Positions 15,051-21,838 of a stretch of 21,838 nucleotides of DNA are shown piece after piece. A model generated the notes under the pieces. The model saw only the letters and a program-made list of their open reading frames with translations, did not search any database and was not told the origin of the DNA. This DNA is from Chloroflexota bacterium (GTDB lineage Bacteria; Chloroflexota; Anaerolineae; Promineifilales; Promineifilaceae), in NCBI GenBank assembly GCA_020353135.1, contig CP070688.1:709583-731420 (forward strand). Direction: 5' to 3'. The first letter of the stretch is position 1. Each line of letters begins with the position of its first letter. The position numbers and the translations under genes were made by a program.

Positions 15051-16727
15051 TTATTGGCCGCGTTGCGCACCATTCGCCCCTTCGGGCGGCAACTCTTTGT
15101 TCGTGGCCGACGTCGGCTCCGGTGTGTCCGTCGGCGGTTCCGGCGTATTCGTCGGCGCCGGTGAGTTCGTCGGCGCCGCAGTGTTCGTCGGCGGCACCGG
15201 GGTGTTCGTCGGCGCCGGTGTGTTCGTCGGCGGCACCGGGGTGTTCGTCGGCGCCGGCGTGTTGGTTGGCGACTCCATCGTATGGGTCGCCGTCGGCAGC
15301 GCCGGCGTATTGGTCGGCCCACTGGTCGCCGTCGGAGGCGCGTTGGTCGCTTGCGGCGTTGATGTGGCCGGCGCTTTGGTATTTGGCGGGCGCGGCGTCG
15401 ACGTTGCTCTTGGTCCACCGCCCGCACTACTTGCTGTAGGCGTCGGCGTAGCGGTCGGCGTTGCCGTGGCCAGCCGACCGGCGCTGGCTGGCGTCGCGGT
15501 CAACGTCGATCTGAGCGTCGGGATGAGGTCTGGCTCCACGAGGCCAGATCCTTCCAGGCCCGGAGTGCCCAGGGCGCCGGCCGTGGCCAGGATGGCCGCC
15601 GTCGCCGGTGCACCAGCCGGCAATGTAACGTCGGGCGGCGCCGTCATTTGAAGCTCAGGGATGGTCGGCGTGGCGTCGCCGCCCAATGAAGTGCTGACGG
15701 CAATAACCAGACCCACGACAATCGCCAGCAGGAGCAAGAGTATGGCGCCGCCGATTATCAACCATACAGCGCCTCGGCCGCTCTTCGATTCGACAGGCGA
15801 GGCAGCTGGGGCGGAGGTCGCCACCGGAGTTGCAGCCGGCTGCACTGTTCCCGACCCGGCCGCGGCCGCTGCTGCTCCGCCAACCGGCGCCACGACCATT
15901 GGCGGCGCCTCGCCGCGAACCTGCATTAACACCAGTGTGATGTTGTCACGTCCGCCGGCGCGATTGGCCTTGTCTATCAACTCCTGAACTGCCCTTGGCA
16001 GATCGGAGAAATGCTTCTGCAGCGATTCGCGAACCGAGTCATCGCTGATCATGTCAGTCAGGCCATCGCTGCAAATGAGTATCGTATCGCTACCTTGGAG
16101 CGCCAGGCCCTGATTTCCCACCGCTTCCTGCCCTGACTGACCGGGCTCGAAGACCAGGCGATGGTCCACCTGCACGTTCGGCTGGCCGCCAAGATGGCGC
16201 CGGATTACGTTCCGATTAGGGTGCGTCTTGGCTTGTTCCGGCGTGAGAAGACCGGCCTCAATCGCTTCTTGGGCCCAGGTATGGTCGATCGATATCTGCC
16301 GCAAACGACCATCTCTCAGTAAGTAAATGCGGCTGTCGCCCACATGGGCGGTATAGAGCCGGTTGTTGACAAAGGCAGCAGCGGCGACGGTCGTACTCAT
16401 GCCCCGGCGTTCCGGGTTTTCCAGGCTAGACTCGTGAACAGTCTCATTAGCCACCTGGATGGCCTGTCCCAGATGAGCGCTGACGTTGTTTTCGACCTGC
16501 GCCTGTTGATCGAAGTATTTCTGGATCGCGCCAACCGTCAAGCGACTGGCCACCTCGCCGGCCGATTGTCCGCCTACGCCATCGGCGACAACGCCCAGGT
16601 AGAAGTTGCGCCGGTCGTCTAGCGTCCAGGCGAACATGCCGAAGAAATCCTCGTTGTGCTTGCCGCTCATGCCCTCATGAGTAGCATAGCCTACTTTGAG
16701 ATCACTTCCTATCTGAGCGCGTTCCAT
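15051..16727 (-). CDS. Membrane PP2C-family Ser/Thr phosphatase with Thr-Pro stalk
   Basis: A 558-residue protein. Residues about 8-270 form a PP2C phosphatase domain with the metal-binding residues: Asp27 in NEDFF, Asp49 in ADGVGG, Asp221 in CSDGL and Asp261 in GGRDNIT. It removes phosphate from Ser/Thr proteins in the cytoplasm. An Ala/Pro linker (about 275-315) leads to one membrane segment (about 321-345). The outer part is a low-complexity Thr/Pro/Ala stalk with TNTPAPTNTPVPP repeats and no recognisable end domain. The ATG at 16727 is preferred; a TTG five codons earlier is possible. It follows the FHA protein gene on the same strand by 98 nt, which suggests joint work in phosphosignalling. 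No kinase gene is in the window. Confidence 0.93.
   Translation of the reverse strand: MERAQIGSDLKVGYATHEGMSGKHNEDFFGMFAWTLDDRRNFYLGVVADGVGGQSAGEVASRLTVGAIQKYFDQQAQVENNVSAHLGQAIQVANETVHESSLENPERRGMSTTVAAAAFVNNRLYTAHVGDSRIYLLRDGRLRQISIDHTWAQEAIEAGLLTPEQAKTHPNRNVIRRHLGGQPNVQVDHRLVFEPGQSGQEAVGNQGLALQGSDTILICSDGLTDMISDDSVRESLQKHFSDLPRAVQELIDKANRAGGRDNITLVLMQVRGEAPPMVVAPVGGAAAAAAGSGTVQPAATPVATSAPAASPVESKSGRGAVWLIIGGAILLLLLAIVVGLVIAVSTSLGGDATPTIPELQMTAPPDVTLPAGAPATAAILATAGALGTPGLEGSGLVEPDLIPTLRSTLTATPASAGRLATATPTATPTPTASSAGGGPRATSTPRPPNTKAPATSTPQATNAPPTATSGPTNTPALPTATHTMESPTNTPAPTNTPVPPTNTPAPTNTPVPPTNTAAPTNSPAPTNTPEPPTDTPEPTSATNKELPPEGANGAQRGQ
15181..15258. repeat. 39-bp tandem repeat (2 near-identical copies) in PP2C stalk
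   Basis: Copies at 15181-15219 and 15220-15258 are identical except at their last base. Each encodes 13 residues (TNTPVPPTNTPAP read on the minus strand). More diverged copies extend to about 15120 on one side and 15300 on the other. The near identity points to recent duplication, and copy number may vary between strains. Confidence 0.9.
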
Positions 16728-16825
16728 CGACCACCATGACAACCATTGTCAGCATTAATTCTACGTTGAAACACTATATTCTTGTAGCGCCGCTTTCCAT
16801 CCAGTCTGAGACCGAATCAGCCATG

Positions 16826-18913
16826 CTACCGTTGTGGTTGGTGCGGCAAATAGGGTTGGGTCGAAATATCATCTTCGTCGTCATCCGCGGCCGCCGGCGG
16901 CGATTGGTATTGGCCGGGCTGCTGCGGCATATAGGGTTCGGTGCTCATGCCATCGTCGACCTCATCCGGTTGCGCTCCCGTCGGCCGGGGCGCCGGCATG
17001 ATCTGAGTCGAGTCCGCATCGTCTCCGACGGCAGATACATGGAAACGCAGGTGAACCCGGCCGATGTGAATGTCGTCGTTGTCGTTGAGAACTTGGGGCG
17101 TAAGGCCTATCTGCTCGAAGTTGATATAAGTGCCGCTGGCGCTTCCCTCGTCATAGAGGCGGAATGAGTTATCGCTCTGCATGATGCGGGCGTGCAAACG
17201 CGAAACGCTCTTATCGGCAAAAACGATTTGGGCTAGCTTGGGATCGCGGCCGATGGTCATGGTTTCTTCGCCAATGGCGATGGTTCCCTGGTGATCCGGC
17301 GCGTTCTCCAATGGTTCCAAGTAGGCTGTCGTCGCCTGCTGAGCGACAAAAGCTGGCTTGATCACTTGCGTCGCCTGGTGATCGACGGACGGCGTTGGTT
17401 CGGCCGGCGGCGGCGCGGTCTCGGCCGGCGGCCCGCTCTTGCGCCGCCGCAAAAGGACGACGGCAACTATTAGCACAACGACGGCAACCAAAAAGGCCAG
17501 GACCGCCACCCCAATCGCGATCAAGCTAACGTTTGCCTCAAGGCTGCCTGAAGTCGATTCTTCCTCGCCGGCCGGCAGGGCCGTTGGCGTTATCTCGACC
17601 AGCGATTCCTCAGGCGCCAATCCTTCGACGATCACCGTCATGGGCAATGGCGCGCTCTGTCCCTCCAAACCCAGTTCGTCAACTACCCGGACAGTCAAGT
17701 CATACGAGCCTTCGTCCAGGCTGCTAATATCCCATTCCAGGGCCAGCAAACCGCCATCGTCCACGGCCGGCGCTGCCTTAGCCGGATGCGGCGCCCCATT
17801 GACCAGCAAAACCGCCTCCATAACCGTCCGGGGATAGCCATCAGGCCAGCTGACCTGGGCGACTATCGGCTGGCTCCCTGGGTCAGCCTCGACCAGCGGT
17901 GCGCCAGGCTCGGGCGCCACGCGCCGGATCGGCCGCGAGTTGTCGACCACGATCTCAGCCGCCGGTGGGGCGATTTCTAAGGCTGCCTCGGCCGTCGTCT
18001 GCACGCCATCTTGCTCGGCGACGATGGAACGATGGCCTGAGGTCGCCAGCGCAGAACGATAAGATAGCTCAAATTGGGGACGGTTGCTGGTGAGAGTCTC
18101 AAACAATGGGGCGATTTCCTCCGGCTGAGGCATGTGCACCCAATTGCCCCTGGTAGGCTCCGTCAGCGCAGTTATGTTGGCGATCTCGAAATCGTCGGCT
18201 CGCGATCCCAGGATAGCGGCGAAAATCGGGATGTCGATCGCCTGCGCTTGCTCGATCAAAGCCGCATAGTCAAGCTGGCGGTCCAGGCGCCCGGCGTCGC
18301 TATAGAGAAGCACCGCCTGGAAGCGTCCTTCCTCCTCTGTTGAGGTCGCACGCTCAATTGCCAGGGACAACATCTCGCCAACCGGCGAATTCGGCGCCGC
18401 GTCCTTGTCGAAGAAATTTATTTCGTTAATCACCTCATTGGGAAAGACTGCTCTGTCGAGCAGGACAGCCGGTGTCTCTCCTTCAGGGACGATTATTGTG
18501 ACTCGGTCCAACTGGCTGCCGTCCATATGATCTTCGGCGAAGTGGATAATGCTGTCGCGGACCTTCTCGCGCCGGCTTGGGCCGCCAGCATCGTCATGGG
18601 CTTCAATGTCCGAGTTGGCGTCGATCACGATGAATAGCTCGATCCCAACAGGCGACTCGGTCACTTCAAACTCGTCAACGAGCGTATCATTTTCGCGCAG
18701 TGTTAGCCTTTCGAGCCCCGGCTGGCGCTGACTCTCGCCGTCGGTGGCCAATACGAGCACTCGTATGTCCGGGAATTCGCCGGTGTCAACGGTCGTAATC
18801 TCCAGGCGCGGCTCTGCCTGGGCCAATACAGGCCCAAGGCTGGCAAGCAGCAGCAAGGCAACCACAGACGTCAGGATCAGGCAATTTCTACGAAAACAAC
18901 TTGGAGCATTCAT
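16826..18913 (-). CDS. Transmembrane protein with extracytoplasmic VWA-like and cytoplasmic FHA domains
   Basis: A 695-residue protein. A signal peptide (about 1-32, ending LAQA) leads to a VWA-like domain (about 88-285) whose metal site is degenerate: DANSD (98-102) instead of DxSxS. An Ig-like segment (about 320-430) and one membrane helix (462-488, followed by RRRK) come next. The cytoplasmic side has a FHA domain (about 544-626) with IGRD (554-557), SVSRLH (569-574) and SGTYIN (593-598), the usual phosphothreonine-binding residues. The C-terminal tail repeats STEPYMPQQP (657-666) and STQPYLPHQP (684-693). The PP2C gene follows, so this is probably a phosphosignalling receptor or scaffold. 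The promoter and start are described separately. Confidence 0.9.
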   Translation of the reverse strand: MNAPSCFRRNCLILTSVVALLLLASLGPVLAQAEPRLEITTVDTGEFPDIRVLVLATDGESQRQPGLERLTLRENDTLVDEFEVTESPVGIELFIVIDANSDIEAHDDAGGPSRREKVRDSIIHFAEDHMDGSQLDRVTIIVPEGETPAVLLDRAVFPNEVINEINFFDKDAAPNSPVGEMLSLAIERATSTEEEGRFQAVLLYSDAGRLDRQLDYAALIEQAQAIDIPIFAAILGSRADDFEIANITALTEPTRGNWVHMPQPEEIAPLFETLTSNRPQFELSYRSALATSGHRSIVAEQDGVQTTAEAALEIAPPAAEIVVDNSRPIRRVAPEPGAPLVEADPGSQPIVAQVSWPDGYPRTVMEAVLLVNGAPHPAKAAPAVDDGGLLALEWDISSLDEGSYDLTVRVVDELGLEGQSAPLPMTVIVEGLAPEESLVEITPTALPAGEEESTSGSLEANVSLIAIGVAVLAFLVAVVVLIVAVVLLRRRKSGPPAETAPPPAEPTPSVDHQATQVIKPAFVAQQATTAYLEPLENAPDHQGTIAIGEETMTIGRDPKLAQIVFADKSVSRLHARIMQSDNSFRLYDEGSASGTYINFEQIGLTPQVLNDNDDIHIGRVHLRFHVSAVGDDADSTQIMPAPRPTGAQPDEVDDGMSTEPYMPQQPGQYQSPPAAADDDEDDISTQPYLPHQPQR

Positions 18914-18945
18914 GCGACTTCGAGAGGATCCTCCACTCTGCAGAC

Positions 18946-18974
18946 AGTATATTGATTAGCCAATAGTCAAGCAA
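18946..18974 (-). promoter_or_regulatory. Promoter of the FHA-PP2C operon
   Basis: On the minus strand TTGCTT (18974-18969) and TATACT (18951-18946) are 17 nt apart. Transcription would begin near 18939, about 26 nt before the ATG at 18913. GGAGG (18934-18930) lies 16 nt from the ATG, which is too far for a normal ribosome site; it is part of the palindrome GAGGATCCTC. Confidence 0.6.
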
Positions 18975-19007
18975 GCGTTATGTAATATCATCCGGGTCTC
19001 TAAATGA

Positions 19008-19898
19008 TCACGGCAAAACGACCAGGCTACCGTCGTCCCAGTAAACGTCCTGGTTCTGGCGAGGGCCATCGGGGGAGGACCACAAGAAGACGGTCACGAT
19101 TTCCGACTTGGCCACTGCCTCAACGCAGGCGATCTGCCACTGGTCCAGCGGGTTGAAGTACGCCGACCACTGGACAGTGTCGGCCGACCAGTTTGTATCG
19201 CCCGTCGGATCGATGCCCACCCGCATGAGCATGTTGGCCGGGTTGACAGACGTGCCGCCCGGGCACTTGTCGTTTTGTTCGCACGACCAGGCCTGACCAT
19301 AAATGCTGAATTGAAGGCGGCTTCCAGGCGTCACATTCAGCACGGATTGGTATAAGCCTGATTTGAACTGGCCAAAGCTCTTGAAGTATTGCTGCGCTCT
19401 GGCGCCGCTGTGAACCCGGTTCGGGGCGATAGAGGCCTCGGCCGGCTTGAATTCTGGTCGCAAATTATTCTCGCCATCCTGCCACCAGGGAAACCAGTTA
19501 GGCGCATGGTTTAGCTCAGCGAAGGCGCCAAACGGCTTGTATTCGCCTTCAAAGCTGGAATTGAGCAGCAAGTTCTGGCCGGCGGCCGGGCAAGGTACAA
19601 CCGCCTGTCCGGGGTCGCCTCCCTCGCCGCCGCCGGGGCTAGATTCAGCCGTTGCTTCCGAGCCGGTCGGCTCCTCTGTCGGGGCAAGCTCGATCGGTTC
19701 AGTGCTGGCGGTTACTTCGGCAACCACAGTAGCGGCCCCGAGCGGCGTCGCGGCCGGATCAGGCGTCGCCGTCGGAGCCAGCGTTGGCGTCGCTACCACC
19801 GTCGGCGTCGAAGTTGGCGCCAGCTCGCCGCCGAGAACACCACAAGCCAGGCTGGCCGACAGGAATAGCGTGATGGACGCAAAGAGTCTTCTACTCAT
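19008..19898 (-). CDS. Putative secreted lipoprotein with carbohydrate-binding-like domain
   Basis: A 296-residue protein. The N-terminus MSRRLFASITLFLSASLAC carries a lipoprotein-like signal with Cys19 as the likely lipidated residue; the -3 residue is Ser rather than Leu, so the lipobox is slightly atypical. A Thr/Pro/Ala-rich stalk (about 25-100) follows. The C-terminal domain (about 110-296) begins LLLNSSFEGEYKPFG and has the aromatic-rich look of a jelly-roll carbohydrate-binding module, which is inference. The ATG at 19898 is preferred to one 12 codons upstream because it places the signal at the N-terminus. It starts 16 nt after the glycoside-hydrolase-like gene, so the two probably form an operon and may act on the same surface glycan. 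Confidence 0.82.
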   Translation of the reverse strand: MSRRLFASITLFLSASLACGVLGGELAPTSTPTVVATPTLAPTATPDPAATPLGAATVVAEVTASTEPIELAPTEEPTGSEATAESSPGGGEGGDPGQAVVPCPAAGQNLLLNSSFEGEYKPFGAFAELNHAPNWFPWWQDGENNLRPEFKPAEASIAPNRVHSGARAQQYFKSFGQFKSGLYQSVLNVTPGSRLQFSIYGQAWSCEQNDKCPGGTSVNPANMLMRVGIDPTGDTNWSADTVQWSAYFNPLDQWQIACVEAVAKSEIVTVFLWSSPDGPRQNQDVYWDDGSLVVLP

Positions 19899-19914
19899 TA
19901 CTTCACATCGCACA

Positions 19915-21838
19915 CTAGCGCATGCAGCCTTCATTACGCAGGATGCCCACAGCTCGACTCAGCGTTTCGCACGAGGGGCATTTCTCGTTCGGCCGGAGGA
20001 TAGCATAGCCCGCCTGGGGATCTTCGCCATAATTCGTGAAGTCCACGTTCCAGACGATAAACAGCTTCACCTTGCCGCTCCGACAAGCGCGCAGCAACGC
20101 CTCCTCCAACCACTCGGCCTGGTCACGCACTGATGTCCGTTCCGCCCAAATGAAGTTGTCGGCCCCGATCTGGGCTAGCGTCTGATCGAAGCCGTCGGCC
20201 GACAGGTAGCCGACTTCGGTGAAACATAACGGCACGTCGGCGCCCGTTGCGTTGAAAGCGTCATAATATAAGTCGACCATTGGCAGATAGTAATAAGAAT
20301 AATGGCCTGTACTGTCGCTCGGGTGACCGCTCGTGGCGCTGGGGGGCGTGGCCCCGGCATTATAATGAATACCGACGCAATCCATGTAGTTGGCGGCCCC
20401 AGCGGCGACCATGCCCTGGATAAAGCGGTCGTCGGACATGACAGTCTCGTTGTTGACGCCCGTCGGCGCCGGCGCGGCGCTTATGACCATGGTTCGCGGG
20501 TTCGTGGCTTTGATCGCTTCATAGGACGCTCGCAGCAGTTCGGTGTAGTCGGCCGGATCGATTTCACCTACCGGCCATTCATTCTGGATGTTCGGCTCGT
20601 TCCAGACTTCGATGCCATCGGCCACTGGCGCTATCTCGCCTAAAAAACTGGCGAACGCCTGGTTGTAACCGCCGCGCTGCAACTCCTCCCTATTGCCGAC
20701 AACGCTGAGCAGAACCTTGAATCCCTTTTCTTTGTATTTCGCCGCGTCCTGAACGGTAGAACTCGCGTCGGCTCCTATACCATATCGCAACTGCACTTTG
20801 ACCCACGACATGCGCGCCTCTTCCAGTACGTCCAGATGCTCGTCCGAGTTGTTGACCTGTCCACCGAGGGCGAAGTCTGGAACCGGCGATGGCGTCGGGG
20901 TAATGCCCGTACACGAATCGGGATCGATATCGTCGCGCATCCCGTCCAGATCTGTGTCCGGGCTGATCGGGCGTTGGCAACGGCCGCCGTTGACCTCCTG
21001 GCCGTCTGACACAGTATCGCCATCGGTGTCTTGATTGGTGGGGTCTGTGCCGTGCTTCTTCAATTCGTCAAAGTCAGTTAGGTCATCGCCGTCCGTATCC
21101 TTGGCGTTTGGCAGCGTATCGTTTTCGAGTTCTTCGGCGTTCAACAGGCCATCGCCGTCGTCATCTTGCTCCAGCCAGATAGCCCGCGTCGCCGTCTGGG
21201 TGGCGCCAATGTCTGGCGTAGCCGTGGGCGTATTCGCCGGCGTACTTGTCGGCACCTGCGTCTCGGTTGGGAACAAGGCCGGCTCAACTTCGGGCCAGGC
21301 CAGGAACGCAAACAGGGGAATGATGACGCAGCAAGCCAGTAACATGAGGATCGGCAGCCAGCGCGGAATGGTGCTCAGTTGGGCATAGGCCGGCGTGATA
21401 GTCGAAGATTGCTGGCTGCCGGTCACGGTGACGGTCAGGTTCATGCGCCTGGCGTCGCCAATCCAGTTCCGCTTGCGCGGCCGGATCATGATTTCGCTCT
21501 GCCGGCTCTGTTGCGGCGCGACCGTCACCGCCTGAGGCTCGACGACGATATCCAGCGAATCGCTGGGCTCGACGACGTCTACCCGGTACTCCGTTTCGGC
21601 GTTGCCCATGTTTTCGACAGTCAGCGTGAGAACGCCGCCGGAGCGACTCTGATAAGGATTCGGCCGGACGTCGAGCACCAGGTTATCAAACGGCGAAATC
21701 TCTAGCTCTACCTGGGCCTGGGCCACGACCTGGCCCTGCCGGTTCAACAGGGCGACGCTGACCGGATGCCGGCCGGCCGAAGTTCGAGAATGGCGGGGAG
21801 GATGAACGTCCATGTTCAAAGTCCCGCTCTGCCGGGGC
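19915..21838 (-). CDS. Membrane-anchored clan GH-A glycoside hydrolase-like protein with TSP3 repeats (5' end outside window)
   Basis: The frame is open to the window edge and reads as continuous protein there, so the N-terminus is missing; a TTG at 21819 is not a convincing start. Counting from 21819: beta-rich domains (about 1-145), a membrane helix (about 154-176), a Thr/Pro stalk (185-212), and thrombospondin type-3 Ca-binding repeats (218-302, e.g. DDDGDGLLNAEE, DTDGDDLTDFDE, DTDGDTVSDGQE). A TIM-barrel domain follows (about 315-634). The clan GH-A acid/base is Glu408 in VWNEPN and the likely nucleophile is Glu535 in CFTEVGY, resembling GH39/GH5-type enzymes. The substrate is unknown. 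The barrel should face outward. Confidence 0.85.
   Translation of the reverse strand, partial: PRQSGTLNMDVHPPRHSRTSAGRHPVSVALLNRQGQVVAQAQVELEISPFDNLVLDVRPNPYQSRSGGVLTLTVENMGNAETEYRVDVVEPSDSLDIVVEPQAVTVAPQQSRQSEIMIRPRKRNWIGDARRMNLTVTVTGSQQSSTITPAYAQLSTIPRWLPILMLLACCVIIPLFAFLAWPEVEPALFPTETQVPTSTPANTPTATPDIGATQTATRAIWLEQDDDGDGLLNAEELENDTLPNAKDTDGDDLTDFDELKKHGTDPTNQDTDGDTVSDGQEVNGGRCQRPISPDTDLDGMRDDIDPDSCTGITPTPSPVPDFALGGQVNNSDEHLDVLEEARMSWVKVQLRYGIGADASSTVQDAAKYKEKGFKVLLSVVGNREELQRGGYNQAFASFLGEIAPVADGIEVWNEPNIQNEWPVGEIDPADYTELLRASYEAIKATNPRTMVISAAPAPTGVNNETVMSDDRFIQGMVAAGAANYMDCVGIHYNAGATPPSATSGHPSDSTGHYSYYYLPMVDLYYDAFNATGADVPLCFTEVGYLSADGFDQTLAQIGADNFIWAERTSVRDQAEWLEEALLRACRSGKVKLFIVWNVDFTNYGEDPQAGYAILRPNEKCPSCETLSRAVGILRNEGCMR

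Noticed and set aside
15120..15300. CRISPR-like array
   Set aside because: The repeats are contiguous, in multiples of three, have no unique spacers, and encode TNTP-type residues.
14977..15651. Plus-strand Val/Gly-rich open frame over the PP2C stalk
   Set aside because: It is the complement of the Thr-Pro repeat of the PP2C gene; its composition reflects that repeat and there is no homology or start signal.

Overview
The window looks like a chromosomal segment of a Chloroflexota bacterium (Anaerolineae/Ardenticatenia-like). This is inferred from GC-rich, GGCCGG-rich DNA and from surface proteins with Thr-Pro-rich stalks (TNTPAP-type repeats). A PP2C phosphatase beside a membrane FHA protein, and several start codons without a Shine-Dalgarno, fit the same picture. 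No rRNA, tRNA, insertion sequence, phage gene or CRISPR array was seen.

Layout. (1) 1-3990, plus strand: a glycine-cleavage operon. A TTGCCC-N17-TACAAT promoter is followed by a tandem glycine riboswitch, an intrinsic terminator, gcvH and full-length gcvP, then a second strong terminator. gcvT is not here. (2) 4027-10062, minus strand. In transcription order: a tandem-GNAT protein; a MoxR ATPase and CoxE-type VWA protein that overlap by 11 nt; a Trm112-domain methyltransferase; a MerB-like organomercurial-lyase homologue interrupted by an in-frame UGA; a GNAT acetyltransferase remnant with its middle deleted; and a zinc-ribbon membrane protein. (3) 10172-13972, plus strand: an Lgt-family membrane protein, a nitrilase-superfamily amidase, the GTPase Era, and a Tat-signal coiled-coil protein. 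(4) 13990-18974, minus strand: an FHA/VWA membrane protein, a PP2C phosphatase with a Thr-Pro stalk, a small conserved-looking protein and a HAD phosphatase. (5) 19008-21838, minus strand: a membrane-anchored clan-A glycoside-hydrolase-like protein with Ca-binding TSP3 repeats, cut by the window edge, followed by a lipoprotein.

The most striking observation is the MerB-like gene at 4715-5401. Ordinary gene calling would split it at a TGA (minus strand 4960-4958). That TGA falls where MerB has its second catalytic cysteine (Cys159). Reading continues in frame into a normal MerB C-terminus. The mRNA directly after the UGA folds into a 9-bp hairpin with a GGUC apical loop 19 nt downstream, close to the E. 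coli fdhF SECIS geometry. I read this as a selenocysteine-containing organomercurial-lyase homologue. Upstream of it lie two copies of TTTCC(C/G)GGAAA that may be operators.

How the genes work together: GcvH and GcvP supply two parts of glycine decarboxylation under glycine control. The FHA protein and PP2C probably belong to a Ser/Thr phosphosignalling circuit whose kinase lies elsewhere. The MoxR-VWA pair is a typical chaperone-like module with unknown client. The Lgt homologue could in principle lipidate the lipoprotein in this window, but its signature motif is altered.
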